From: a virus
Reading direction: 5' to 3' (one strand)
Virus record (IMG/VR): IMGVR_UViG_3300025141_000701
Location: 1-24,870 of that record
Length of the DNA stretch: 24,870 nucleotides
Of this stretch, positions 5,131 through 13,720 are shown one piece after another (the first letter of the stretch is position 1; each line of letters opens with the position of its first letter). Both the position numbers and the translations under genes were made by a program. Below the pieces are notes generated by a model that was not told where the DNA came from, ran no database searches, and saw only the letters and a program-made list of their open reading frames with translations.

Positions 5131-6636
5131 TTAAGTTCCTATTAGGCCTGGAATCATTATAATATTTTCTTCTCTAACTGTCAACCTTTTATCAAAATCT
5201 GCCGCTCCTAAACCAAGCGGGCCTAAAGCATATTCGACATACTGAAGGGCCGCGGAGGTTAATTTTTTGTCTTCATTTTTCAGCGCCAACAAATATATAT
5301 GATGTGCTTTGGTGGCTATTTTTTTTAATTGTTTAAAGCCAAGCGGCCGGCCTTTTTCTATATTTCTAATTTCAGCATACCACCTCATCCACTTTTTTTC
5401 CAAAGTTTTTTCGTTCAAGGGGCTTCTTTTGATGTAAACAATAGATGAGCCAGCAGTTTTTGAATAAGTTGGGTTTTTTGCAAGAAATTTAAGATACATT
5501 TCCTTGATGGTTGTAGCAAAACTAGAATCTTTAGCTCTGAAATTATTATAATTTGCATAAGGAACGAAAAGTTGAGAATAAACTTCTCTAATATTCACTT
5601 TATTAAATTGGGCTGCGCAGTCCTTCGGAGTTGTGCATGGGCCAGCAAGGCCCGGGGCTTTCGTTGTCATATATGGCAACTGCCATTTGCTAATATATGG
5701 CCACATTTTATCAGATGTTATATCTGCAATTGCTCGCCATGGAATATTTGGATCAATTTTAAATCCATGCATTGTCAAAACATACTTAAAAAAATCAAAA
5801 TTCGGATCTTCATAAAATTGAATTTTTTCTCGGTCTGATGTAAGATCGGCATCAAATAAATCATAAACAAGCCCGCTGCTATATGGCGTAGTAAGTTTAC
5901 TTTCCATAAAACCAGAAAATGTTATAACATTTCCCGTTCCTTCTAAAAATCGTTTAAGCAATTCATAAAAATCTTCAATGTCGGCCAAATCTCCGCTGTT
6001 TTCATAAGCGCTCAACTTTTCTACTAAAAAACTTTCATAAATTTCATTTAAATTTTGCACAAACAAGTCGTTTCTTCTATCGTATCCTTTAACTATTTTA
6101 ATTTCTTTTATTAAACTATTTTTATTTATAAGACGAGTTTGAAAAAACGCACTCGCATCCATCCAGGCGGCCACAATAAAAAGTGGAATTGTTTCTCGCC
6201 CAGAGTCGCCCAGTAGCGCCTTAATACTTGCCAACATCGGAGAATCTTTTTTCCACCACTCGGGAATAGGCTCACATCCAATTTCCTCAGTTTCGTCGCC
6301 GAGACCAAGAAATTCCTTTAAAAGCTCATCGGTCAAGGGGTTATTTTCGACGCTAGCCACAAGGCCATGTAAACTTATTTTACCATAAAGTGGGCTGTGA
6401 TACCAAATATCAATTGTATTTTTCTGAAAGTCATTAAACACTTTTTTAAAATTTATTCGGCCCTGAAACATTTTTTTTGTAGAAGAGGAGTTAGTTGCAC
6501 TAGAAATTTCCCCAAATTTTTCTAAAATTTGTTGTTTCACAAATTCTTGCTTCGAAATTATGGCTTCTTTAGTTTCCTCTAGCTCTTCTTCAAGCTCCGC
6601 TAAATTAAATTCAATTTCTAAATTTGTTGATGCCAT
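5131..6636 (-). CDS. Unrecognised structural/baseplate-region protein (501 aa)
   Basis: I do not recognise a family. The N-terminus (about 5-45) is strongly acidic and helical (LAELEEELEETKEAI), probably a coiled coil. The rest is mixed alpha/beta with many aromatic residues (IDIWYHSPLYGK, EPIPEWWKK, DPNIPWRAIADITSDKMWPY) and the C-terminus ends IIMIPGLIGT. There is no signal peptide or transmembrane helix. Its ATG follows the stop of the 1122-aa gene directly (TAAATG) and no promoter lies between, so it should be made with it. Context suggests a baseplate or hub component of similar abundance. Its last codons contain the promoter for the downstream polymerase. Confidence 0.75.
   Translation of the reverse strand: MASTNLEIEFNLAELEEELEETKEAIISKQEFVKQQILEKFGEISSATNSSSTKKMFQGRINFKKVFNDFQKNTIDIWYHSPLYGKISLHGLVASVENNPLTDELLKEFLGLGDETEEIGCEPIPEWWKKDSPMLASIKALLGDSGRETIPLFIVAAWMDASAFFQTRLINKNSLIKEIKIVKGYDRRNDLFVQNLNEIYESFLVEKLSAYENSGDLADIEDFYELLKRFLEGTGNVITFSGFMESKLTTPYSSGLVYDLFDADLTSDREKIQFYEDPNFDFFKYVLTMHGFKIDPNIPWRAIADITSDKMWPYISKWQLPYMTTKAPGLAGPCTTPKDCAAQFNKVNIREVYSQLFVPYANYNNFRAKDSSFATTIKEMYLKFLAKNPTYSKTAGSSIVYIKRSPLNEKTLEKKWMRWYAEIRNIEKGRPLGFKQLKKIATKAHHIYLLALKNEDKKLTSAALQYVEYALGPLGLGAADFDKRLTVREENIIMIPGLIGT
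5156..5184 (-). promoter_or_regulatory. Perfect-consensus sigma70 promoter ahead of the DNA polymerase
   Basis: The minus strand reads TTGACA (5184-5179), 17 bases, then TATAAT (5161-5156), identical to the bacterial vegetative consensus in both boxes and spacing. The predicted start is near 5149, giving a leader of about 19 nt that contains the AGGA SD for the polymerase ATG at 5130. It overlaps the 3' end of the structural gene upstream and marks the switch from late to replication genes. Confidence 0.9.
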
Positions 6637-9600
6637 TTACTTTGCCTTCTTTTTCTTCAGGGCCGCGGCCTTCTTAGCCTTCTTCTCTGCCTTGGCCGCG
6701 GCTTTTGCCTTTGCCTTTGCCTGCCGGGCTAGCTGTTTTTGGTGCTTTTTAAGCTTTTTTTGAAAAGTCTTCTTGGTGTCGGCTTCGCGCTTTGCGGCGG
6801 CGGCGTCGGATGCCTTCTTCTCAGCCGGCGACAACTTATCGTAATATTCCTGTTCCTCTTTCATGGCCGCGGCGGTCTTCTTGTCGACCTTTGCCGCGAA
6901 TTCGGCGGCTGCCTCGTCGGCCTCTACTTTCTTAGTCGCATCTTTCATCGCCCATTTCTTCGGATTTTGCAGCCTATCAAACTGCTCATCAGCGGTGCCC
7001 CTATTATTTGCGGATTCGGCCTTATATGCGTTGACATCGCCGACTGGACTGCAGACGGCAAGCGCGGGATGAAAATCTTGTCCGCTTGGGCATTTACACT
7101 GCTTATTCTTTTTATCCCAGGTGCCGCCTAGGCCGGAACAATCGTATTCCCGTAGGGCGCCCAGTTCCTTCTTAAATTCTCTAGCCGAACTAAAATATAA
7201 TTCCGCCATTCTCTGATCGCCGTATATTAAATTCTGAGTTATATATTTTATAATATCGTGTTTTGCAGAAATTCCAAATTTAGCTTTTTTGCCCTTTAAA
7301 ATTTCTTCTTGTTTTGCCGATTTAGATTTATCAAAATTATGACCCATATTCACGCCGTGTACAGAAGTTGTATATTCTCCCATGGAAATAACATCAGTCA
7401 AAGAATCAATTCTATAATATCCGCGGATCCCGGGATCATCGACATCACTAATCCCCAAAGGATTATGTGAAATAACAAAATAAGCGCCCTTATCATAAAG
7501 ATTGTTCCCAATCATTGTTGGGCTAGCTTGATATGGTTGCTTTAAAAATTTTGCAGCACTATCAACCAAAGTATCAAGCCACAAAGCGGTGCGTAGGCCA
7601 GAATTGTCCAAATAACTAAAATCTATTGTTTTAAGAATTCCGCGGTCTTCGCCGACGACCAAATGATACATTCCATCTCGATGATCTTTCCACCTGTTAA
7701 AATTCCGTTCACCCATGCTTTGTAACATGGGTGTAACAGCCTCGGTGTCGCCACCAGTTGGAGTGGCAAATTGCCTATAGTATAATAACGAAGTAGCTTG
7801 GTCACTTTGCTCTTTTTTTACTTCAACGGCGAGGTCGGCCATGGCTTTTCCGGCTGCCACAGCCGCCGTCGCAGACGTCGGATCTGCTGCCAAATCTCCA
7901 AAAAGGCCCTCCGCCTTGCCTTTCTTAGACTTCGCCCACTTTTCAGTAACTTGATACGGCTCTCTTACAATAGACCCAAAATTTGTTTTAGAGCCCATCA
8001 GAGCGCGAGGTACCAAATCATATATTACACTATTCATAAAATCGCCGAAAGCCCATTGGCCGCGGTCAACAGACTCAACGTGCTTATAAAACCATTCTTT
8101 AAAAACGCTCACTTCAATTAAAATATCACCAAGATTAACCCAAAGCTCCTCATCCAAAGAGCGAATAATTATATTGCCAAGAGCAACTGATGGCTGGTAC
8201 CGGCGCTTCCAGCCGGCGACCTCATAAACTGCTGAAATCAAAGCTCTTAAGGGAAAAAATAAAAAATTACCAAAACTGCGATGCCGCTGCTCTAGGCCAC
8301 CGGCTTCGGCGGCATGGCCGCAATTTGTCAAAGCACACAATAGCGCATGCACTCTAGTTTTTAACTCTTCTTTAAAGTCTATTTTACTATTTTCAGGATC
8401 GTTCCCCGTTAAAAGGTTTAAAATGTATCTTCCGGCGGTGTTCTTTCTTTTTAGCACACTTTCAAACTCTTTTACAACTTCGCTCAACTCAAACTCTGAA
8501 TATTTTATAGCACTGACGTTGCTCTTATCAAAAAACTTCTGCCTATCCTTGCGACTAAGACCCGCCACCGGCATCTTGAGTTTTTTAAGACTAGATTCGA
8601 TACGCTTCTTTGAGCGAAGCGCGGTGACTTCAGTTTGTAAGGCAAACGATGGTTTGACGGTGCTCAGCCCTTCGGGGAGACTACGAAAACTAATTTTAAA
8701 AAGTTGACGTTCGTGTGCAATTATTTCTAATAAAACATTTTGGAGCGCCAGAGCAGTTGCTTTTTTTACCGCATTGATTTTTTTATTTAAATCTATTCCT
8801 TTTTGCCGCTTTTCCCGCTTTAATTCTTCTATTGTTGCATCTTCTAGCTCTCTCATCTCAGCAGATAATGATTCTCTTCTAACTTTTTGTACACCAGCAC
8901 AATCACTAAAAAAGTTATCAACAAATTCTGATTCTAGTTTTAATGCTTTTAATTCTTCCATAGCGGCGGCAAGAGTTGCTTTGCCGAGCGCCGCTGAACT
9001 AACTTTTGTAAAATCTGCTATTTCAAGAATATCATTTTTTTCTTTGTCGGCGTGGGCATCAAATTCAGGAGAGCCTTGATAGCTTACAGATAAGTTAATT
9101 TCGCCATTTTCGCCAAATTTAAAGTCATGTTTTGTCCATCTTATTTTAAAAACTTTTCTTTCTTCTTTTTGAAACACCTGTCTTATATCGAAGGGTATCA
9201 ATTCATCTGGCGTATCCTTTTTAAAGCGCCAGCCATATTCAACATACAAATTTTCTTCCAAATCTTCAATTCTTTTAAGCCCGTCACACTTAGTTTTTTG
9301 ACCTTGTGGAATTATTAATTTAAGATAGTCTTTTCTGTTCAAAGCGCGCACGAAATCAGTAGGATGCCCCTCAGTGAAAGCTTTCATGCTGCTAAAATAA
9401 AAGTCAGCATTAAAGAAAAAAGAATGACTCTTGCCCCAAGCAGGGAATTTTCTTTCAACTTTCAATGATTTAATACCAGCAGAGCCAATTCTGGCGAATT
9501 TATTGTTTAAAATAAACTCTTCGTCTACAAATTCTTTAAAAACAATGGGCTTTTCCTGCCATGGATTTTTATTTTTAGTCCCTTCGTTGGTTGGTCTTCT

Positions 9601-10005
9601 TGTTTTCGTAAAAAATCTTATATAGGGGATTAGCGCGGCTTGTTGGGGCGGCGTCATATTCATTAAAAACTCTATGTACCTTAATCGCGGATTTGTAACC
9701 AGCCCAAATTGTCCAGCTTGGACAACTGCGCCGGCGACATAATTCGCAGTGGCAGACAACCAAGAGTCGGGCGTAACCAAAGGAAGGCCGCCTTCAAATT
9801 TATTTTTATGTTTTGGGTGAAAAAAAATAAGCTTTCCGTGCGCATGTTTAAATGATTCGCTTACTTTGTGGTCCTTCCGGTCTCCATAAATCAATTCTCT
9901 AAAACCGTCATTTTCAGGCTCATATATTTGTCCCAATAACATATCAGTTAGCCAACTCTGCGGTGACAAATTCTGTGGTAAAAAGAAGTTAACTTTCTTA
10001 GCCAT
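6637..10005 (-). CDS. Large baseplate/hub-type virion protein (1122 aa)
   Basis: This is the largest gene in the window, in the baseplate section after a LysM protein. About residues 165-210 contain VDEEFILNNKFARIGSAGIK, then an aromatic strand set (SFFFNADFYFSS), a pattern I associate with large baseplate proteins of marine myoviruses; the exact family is not certain. Residues about 355-450 are helical and charged (likely coiled coil). A four-Cys cluster, C956-x13-C970-x-C972-x12-C985, looks like a small disulfide or EGF-like knot, unusual in a cytoplasmically assembled virion protein. About 1050-1122 is a very basic Lys/Ala tail (AKAKAAAKAEKKAKKAAA), partly coded by TTTGCC repeats (6704-6721, plus strand). 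The start at 10005 is three bases from the previous stop. T4 hub functions (gp27/gp5) or a wedge protein are possible; I cannot choose. Confidence 0.7.
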   Translation of the reverse strand: MAKKVNFFLPQNLSPQSWLTDMLLGQIYEPENDGFRELIYGDRKDHKVSESFKHAHGKLIFFHPKHKNKFEGGLPLVTPDSWLSATANYVAGAVVQAGQFGLVTNPRLRYIEFLMNMTPPQQAALIPYIRFFTKTRRPTNEGTKNKNPWQEKPIVFKEFVDEEFILNNKFARIGSAGIKSLKVERKFPAWGKSHSFFFNADFYFSSMKAFTEGHPTDFVRALNRKDYLKLIIPQGQKTKCDGLKRIEDLEENLYVEYGWRFKKDTPDELIPFDIRQVFQKEERKVFKIRWTKHDFKFGENGEINLSVSYQGSPEFDAHADKEKNDILEIADFTKVSSAALGKATLAAAMEELKALKLESEFVDNFFSDCAGVQKVRRESLSAEMRELEDATIEELKREKRQKGIDLNKKINAVKKATALALQNVLLEIIAHERQLFKISFRSLPEGLSTVKPSFALQTEVTALRSKKRIESSLKKLKMPVAGLSRKDRQKFFDKSNVSAIKYSEFELSEVVKEFESVLKRKNTAGRYILNLLTGNDPENSKIDFKEELKTRVHALLCALTNCGHAAEAGGLEQRHRSFGNFLFFPLRALISAVYEVAGWKRRYQPSVALGNIIIRSLDEELWVNLGDILIEVSVFKEWFYKHVESVDRGQWAFGDFMNSVIYDLVPRALMGSKTNFGSIVREPYQVTEKWAKSKKGKAEGLFGDLAADPTSATAAVAAGKAMADLAVEVKKEQSDQATSLLYYRQFATPTGGDTEAVTPMLQSMGERNFNRWKDHRDGMYHLVVGEDRGILKTIDFSYLDNSGLRTALWLDTLVDSAAKFLKQPYQASPTMIGNNLYDKGAYFVISHNPLGISDVDDPGIRGYYRIDSLTDVISMGEYTTSVHGVNMGHNFDKSKSAKQEEILKGKKAKFGISAKHDIIKYITQNLIYGDQRMAELYFSSAREFKKELGALREYDCSGLGGTWDKKNKQCKCPSGQDFHPALAVCSPVGDVNAYKAESANNRGTADEQFDRLQNPKKWAMKDATKKVEADEAAAEFAAKVDKKTAAAMKEEQEYYDKLSPAEKKASDAAAAKREADTKKTFQKKLKKHQKQLARQAKAKAKAAAKAEKKAKKAAALKKKKAK

Positions 10006-10007
10006 TT

Positions 10008-10355
10008 TTAAAGTCCATACATTTTTAAAACATCATTTAATGGCAAAGGAATTTTTACTAAATCGCCAACTTTAACATGTTGTTCTGTTGGCTTTTTGTT
10101 GAACCAAGCAATAACCCACCAATATTTTGAATCGCCGTAATGTTGGTGCGCCAACTTGTAATAGTGATCCCCAAATTTCCAAATATGGTTAGAAAAAGTC
10201 AATAATTTTATTTCCTCAAACGTTGGATAGTCCATTTCTTGTGTTTCATAATGACGAATTAAATCTCTATCTCCATATCTAGATATAAATTCTTTTTTAT
10301 AATCCGGATCATCATTAACAAGAATATTTAAATTTTTATACCTTGATGTTGCCAT
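10008..10355 (-). CDS. LysM-domain baseplate protein, gp53-like (115 aa)
   Basis: The product has a short N-terminal part (SRYKNLNILVNDDPDYKKEF, then ISRYGDRDLIRHYETQEMDY) and a C-terminal LysM-like domain from about residue 55 to 112. That domain runs IWKFGDHYYKLAHQHYGD, SKYWWVIAWFN and VKVGDLVKIPLP, which is the order 'starts, kLA...yGd..yWwvI...N, v..G..l.iP'. LysM-type domains are found in T4 gp53 (baseplate wedge) and in many small myovirus baseplate proteins, where they bind hub or tube components rather than peptidoglycan. It sits 14 bases after the 294-aa gene and two bases before the 1122-aa gene. The family call is good; equating it with gp53 is inference. Confidence 0.75.
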   Translation of the reverse strand: MATSRYKNLNILVNDDPDYKKEFISRYGDRDLIRHYETQEMDYPTFEEIKLLTFSNHIWKFGDHYYKLAHQHYGDSKYWWVIAWFNKKPTEQHVKVGDLVKIPLPLNDVLKMYGL

Positions 10356-10369
10356 TTTTTTCCACCAAA

Positions 10370-11254
10370 TTATGAGCCCAACAATGAAGCTTCATTATAT
10401 TCATCTCCCAGGCCGATGCCAGAATCAGCTTTAGCGGACTCTTCGTGCCTTTGTAGTCGGACATTATAGGGAAAATTATTATTTCCAAAAAATTCCCCCT
10501 CGGCCGCGGAATTATTCCAGCCAATTGTTGATTCGTGCAACGGACTAAACGAAATATTAAAGCCAATCGCCCTAGGAAATAAAAAACCAGATGTGCTATC
10601 TTTACTTATTATAACGCCCTTTTCCCTAATGCCAAAATCACTTGTAAAGCTAGTAATATATCCAAGCAAGCCCTTCGCGGGATTTGTATGATTTATAAGC
10701 AAATTGGCAAACTTAATTCTTGCCAAAGGAGGGCTATCAAGAACTCTTTGCCCAGTTCCTTGTAACACTTCATAGCCTGGGTATAAATTTTTAACAAGCA
10801 TATTCAACTTTTTTAGATTTTCATTAGCATCCTCTTTACCAAAACACGGAATCATTAATCCCAAAGTTATTGTTCTTGTTGTATTACTATAAGTTGGAAT
10901 TGGGTCTGCTCGGCCAAAAGCCAGGGTCGTATTCCATTGTGGTGTATAATTATCACTAAATGCTGTAACATAAGCTGGAAAACTTAATCTTTGAAACTTT
11001 CCATGCTTTCCAAGCAGGCCGGCGGTTGTTGGAAAAGTAAAATGAATATCTGAAAAGTCTAAACTATTTCTAACAGCTACTTCGCCCGTATCTGCTGTTT
11101 TGAGCGTCGGATCTGGCTCTGGGGCTGCGGCGCCGGCGGTTGCTGCATTAACATCGATGCCGCCCAGTGTGCGGCTTTGCCATTTTTCAAATGATCTCGT
11201 CCACCTTTTAGCTGTGGTGGCGGCACTTGTGACTTTATCGAATAAATCTACCAT
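10370..11254 (-). CDS. Putative baseplate / tube-junction protein (294 aa)
   Basis: The N-terminus (about 1-45) is helical and Ala/Thr-rich (AATTAKRWTRSFEKWQS). From about 80 a beta domain reads FQRLSFPAYVTAFSDNYTPQW, then LAFGRADPIPTYSNTTRTITLGLMI, then a helix ENLKKLNMLVKNLYPGYE. The order 'yGR.DPI..y.NT.RtI.l....' followed by a helix before LYP recurs, as I recall, in marine myovirus baseplate genes next to LysM proteins. It may act at the tube-baseplate junction (the T4 gp48/gp54 role), but I see no direct match to those. RBS: GAGGT twelve bases upstream of ATG 11254. It lies 22 bases after the tape measure gene. Confidence 0.65.
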   Translation of the reverse strand: MVDLFDKVTSAATTAKRWTRSFEKWQSRTLGGIDVNAATAGAAAPEPDPTLKTADTGEVAVRNSLDFSDIHFTFPTTAGLLGKHGKFQRLSFPAYVTAFSDNYTPQWNTTLAFGRADPIPTYSNTTRTITLGLMIPCFGKEDANENLKKLNMLVKNLYPGYEVLQGTGQRVLDSPPLARIKFANLLINHTNPAKGLLGYITSFTSDFGIREKGVIISKDSTSGFLFPRAIGFNISFSPLHESTIGWNNSAAEGEFFGNNNFPYNVRLQRHEESAKADSGIGLGDEYNEASLLGS

Positions 11255-11276
11255 TATTTTTTTCTACCTCTTTTCA

Positions 11277-12704
11277 CTAATACCATTTGCGATGGCTATT
11301 CGCCACAATCGCCGCAGTTTGTTGATCATTAATTGTATGTAATTTGTTAAGTGTTCCGCCAAGAATTCCTCCAAGCTTATCCAAACTTTTCTTAAAATCA
11401 GAGCCTTCTAGTTTCTCGCTTAATGCAGATGAAATAGCTTCCGACGAATCTTCAACTGCTTTTGTGACCAAACTAACCACCCCTTGGCCAGTGGCTTGGC
11501 CAGCTTCCTTCAAAAGCGCGACCATTTGCGACTGTGGAATTCCGGCGGCGCCCATCAGAGCCATTCCCCCGCCCTTACCCGGCAGAAGCTTTTGTGCTGC
11601 GCCGAAGGCCTGGGGTATTGTTGTCATTCTGCGAGCCAGCATGCGCTCTTGGCCGACGCCCATACCGCCGAATGCACCTTGGCCGCCGGCCATGGAGCCC
11701 GGTTTAAAATTCATAAATTTTCGAATAGTACTGGCATCAAAATTGGCCGCCTTAAAAGCGCTCATATATGCACGCTGTACACGAGGTGTGGCCGATCTAA
11801 TTCGTGGTGCAACTTTTTGAATCGACCTAGCAAGATAATCCATCCTTTCGGGGTAGTCCATTGACGAAGCCTTTACTGCATCAAAACTGCCGCCCAGTGA
11901 AGTAAGGACCGCGTTTAATTGAGCGCCGGCCTCTTGGGCTGAGCCAATATCCTCAAACTTCTTAAGAGTGCCCATAAGGCCCTGCATCGACATGCCCATT
12001 GAGCGGGCTCGCCGCTGGAAAGTTAAAGCTTGGCGTGTCGCCTCTGCATTATCAAGAATATCAAAAAATTCACCTGCGCCGCTGGCCATGTCCTTAAAAA
12101 CTCTAGCCACGTCTTGCCCAGTTTTTACAGCAAAATTAGTCATCGTCCTTCCGGTTGTGCTTATTTCTCGCCTTGTCATGCCCATGGTCGTATCAAAAGT
12201 ATTAATTACATCTGTTGTATCGGTGATCCCCACCCCTAATCTTCGCCATATCAAAGTTTGATCAGTAAGATCCATGTGGCTTTGTTTAAACCCCTTGCGC
12301 ACGCGAGAAGCCAAATTTGTTGATAGCCTGTTATATTCGTCATTTACTTGGCTTATATCATACCCCAACTCAACAACTCTAAGACTATATTTAACCAATT
12401 GATTAAATGTTGCAGATTGTGCTTTGGTGTTGCTAGCAAATGCCGCATTATTTTTTGACAACGCGACATTGAGCCTATCAATTTCTACTATAAGGCCGCC
12501 ATACTTGTCTTTTGCAGCTTTTTCACCCGACTTGTCCTTGGACGCGGCTTTCGACGGCGGTTTCCAGTTGCGCAAGTGTTTCTCCGCGACCGCTTTGTCG
12601 GCTGGGTCGGTTATTCTGCCCATGGCCGAGCGCAAATCAGCCTTGGTGACGCCGGATTTGCGGGAAAGCGCAAGAAACTCTGCGAATGGTGGTGATGCTG
12701 CCAT
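11277..12704 (-). CDS. Tail tape measure protein (475 aa)
   Basis: It follows the gp26-type gene and its frame-shifted extension, the usual site of the tape measure gene. The middle (about 225-330) has the pattern MGMSMQGLMGTLKKFEDIGS, AQEAGAQLNAVLTSLGGSFD, then a DYPERMDYLARSI helix. This matches the recurring phage tape-measure block 'F.t...A...a.rLNa.lGg......l...dp.er...ir'. The product is mostly helical, with a basic Lys/Ala-rich N-terminal stretch (about 45-68) and a Gly/Met/Ala-rich segment (about 340-405). At the usual 0.15 nm per residue, 475 aa would set a tail near 70 nm, somewhat shorter than T4's. The start at ATG 12704 has AGAGGTAAG just upstream and a late-promoter-like motif 18 bases upstream. 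Confidence 0.78.
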   Translation of the reverse strand: MAASPPFAEFLALSRKSGVTKADLRSAMGRITDPADKAVAEKHLRNWKPPSKAASKDKSGEKAAKDKYGGLIVEIDRLNVALSKNNAAFASNTKAQSATFNQLVKYSLRVVELGYDISQVNDEYNRLSTNLASRVRKGFKQSHMDLTDQTLIWRRLGVGITDTTDVINTFDTTMGMTRREISTTGRTMTNFAVKTGQDVARVFKDMASGAGEFFDILDNAEATRQALTFQRRARSMGMSMQGLMGTLKKFEDIGSAQEAGAQLNAVLTSLGGSFDAVKASSMDYPERMDYLARSIQKVAPRIRSATPRVQRAYMSAFKAANFDASTIRKFMNFKPGSMAGGQGAFGGMGVGQERMLARRMTTIPQAFGAAQKLLPGKGGGMALMGAAGIPQSQMVALLKEAGQATGQGVVSLVTKAVEDSSEAISSALSEKLEGSDFKKSLDKLGGILGGTLNKLHTINDQQTAAIVANSHRKWY

Positions 12705-12722
12705 TTAACTTACCTCTGTTCT

Positions 12723-12731
12723 ATAAATAGT
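12723..12731 (-). promoter_or_regulatory. Late-promoter-like motif ACTATTTAT before the tape measure gene
   Basis: The minus strand reads AAACTATTTATAGAAC. The motif ends 18 bases before ATG 12704 with the SD AGAGGT between, a geometry that fits a short-leader late promoter. The flanking CTATAAATAG on the plus strand resembles the T4 late box, but it points away from any gene. Confidence 0.5.
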
Positions 12732-12745
12732 TTTCAGTGGTAAAA

Positions 12746-12913
12746 TTAACTATCTTCTTTATTTGCATCTTCAAAAAATTTAATCATGCGACGAAAAAAC
12801 CAGTCGCGCAATTTAATTGGAAGGGCGTAGAGTTCAAAGAAGTTCCAGTTGCCCTTTTGTTTCATGAAAAAGAACAACTCATACACACTATCAATATAAC
12901 CCTTCGTCAGGCC
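12746..12913 (-). CDS. C-terminal extension of the gp26-type protein in the +1 frame (frameshifted or separate small chaperone-like product)
   Basis: An open frame overlapping the end of the gp26-like gene in the +1 (or -2) frame encodes GLTKGYIDSVYELFFF, MKQKGNWNFFELYALPIKLR and DWFFRRMIKFFEDANKEDS. The pattern 'Y...vyel.f..k..gnw.f.El..LPi.lR.WF..r' is that of small gp51/tail-chaperone-like domains after gp26-type proteins. The only ATG starts for this frame (13006, 12982) lie in out-of-frame gp26 coding sequence without an SD, so independent initiation there is unlikely; GTG 12886-12884 after GAAGGG is possible. A single-base shift between 12920 and 12893 would fuse it to the 273-aa protein, giving about 321 aa. 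A sequencing indel would produce the same picture. Confidence 0.65.
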   Translation of the reverse strand, partial: GLTKGYIDSVYELFFFMKQKGNWNFFELYALPIKLRDWFFRRMIKFFEDANKEDS

Positions 12914-13712
12914 AAAAAAAGTCGCCTGCGATAGGCACGTTCCCCTTGTTTGCGTGCTCACACTCAGAACACGGAAATTCATATGTAAAATCAATATCAG
13001 GAACAACCTGAGTATATTTTCTTTTTACATGCAAAGAATCTGCGATTGGAAGCTTAGAAACAAAATCGCCGATAACCAACACGCTTTCGTTGCCATCAAC
13101 TGAAACAATTAATTGGCGAAGCCTATCTGATGCCGGCGTTTCTGGTAAATTGTGTTCTGATTTTTGTTTTGCTCTTTCTTCTATTTTCTTTTCGTCCTCG
13201 CTGGTCATAAATTTAAGCTCTACAGAGGCCGCAGTTCGCGGCAGCTTAATAATAAAAGTTCCTTTGTCAGTAAACTGAATGTCTTCATATTTTACCTCTT
13301 TTGGACCAACGTTTTCAAGGTCAACGACGTGTTCATTTTGTTTAAAACACGACTCGCACACTACTTGAATTTTATAATCGGGTCCGTAAGCATTCTTCCT
13401 GGCGTTTATTACAACGGCACTCTTGTCGCCCGGTAACAAGGTGTTTACTTTCACTTTTTTTACAAGCAAACTTTCAATAAGCTTGTCCATGGTCGTACCC
13501 TGTTTTGCATAAGCCTCAGAAATTAATATATCCTCTTCCTTTGTGGTCATAAAACCAACTTCAATTTCTTCAACGTTGTGAAGCGGGTGGTCTTTTGGAT
13601 AAAACTTGCCAGCGGAAGGTAATTTAACTAAATCTACTGGTGGTGCATATTGATAATTTGGTTGTGTTGGTGTTTCTGGAATTTTTTGCTTAACTCTGTT
13701 CTTGTTTCTCAT
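12891..13712 (-). CDS. gp26-type baseplate hub/assembly protein with zinc ribbon (273 aa)
   Basis: The product belongs to the T4-type 'base plate protein' group represented by gp26. It opens with VDLVKLPSAGKFYPKDHPL (26-44), has EVGFMTTKEEDILIS (51-65) and LLPGDKSAVVINARKNAYG (92-110). Two CxxC pairs (C119/C122 and C248/C251) would form a zinc ribbon. In T4 such proteins help build the hub and may act as assembly chaperones rather than stay in the virion. The start at ATG 13712 has AGAGGGA directly upstream. The frame ends FFWPDEGLY-stop, while the neighbouring frame continues with a conserved-looking segment. It lies between a tube-like gene and the tape measure, the slot of tail assembly chaperones in many phages. 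Confidence 0.75.
   Translation of the reverse strand: MRNKNRVKQKIPETPTQPNYQYAPPVDLVKLPSAGKFYPKDHPLHNVEEIEVGFMTTKEEDILISEAYAKQGTTMDKLIESLLVKKVKVNTLLPGDKSAVVINARKNAYGPDYKIQVVCESCFKQNEHVVDLENVGPKEVKYEDIQFTDKGTFIIKLPRTAASVELKFMTSEDEKKIEERAKQKSEHNLPETPASDRLRQLIVSVDGNESVLVIGDFVSKLPIADSLHVKRKYTQVVPDIDFTYEFPCSECEHANKGNVPIAGDFFWPDEGLY
12914..12920 (-). other. T7 homopolymer, candidate slippery site
   Basis: On the minus strand GAC TTT TTT TGG (zero frame, Asp-Phe-Phe-Trp) contains seven consecutive T. Slipping by +1 or -2 gives TTT TTT GGC in the frame of the extension. A second candidate is GGG-T at 12902-12899, where +1 gives Asp-Glu-Gly-Tyr-Ile-Asp. Either reading joins the two frames. Confidence 0.5.
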
Positions 13713-13720
13713 CTTCCCTC

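Noticed and set aside
12721-12730. CTATAAATAG on the plus strand (also at 21553-21562), resembling the T4 late promoter pointing rightward
   Set aside because: No plus-strand gene follows; the minus-strand reading of the same site fits the recurrent motif ahead of structural genes.
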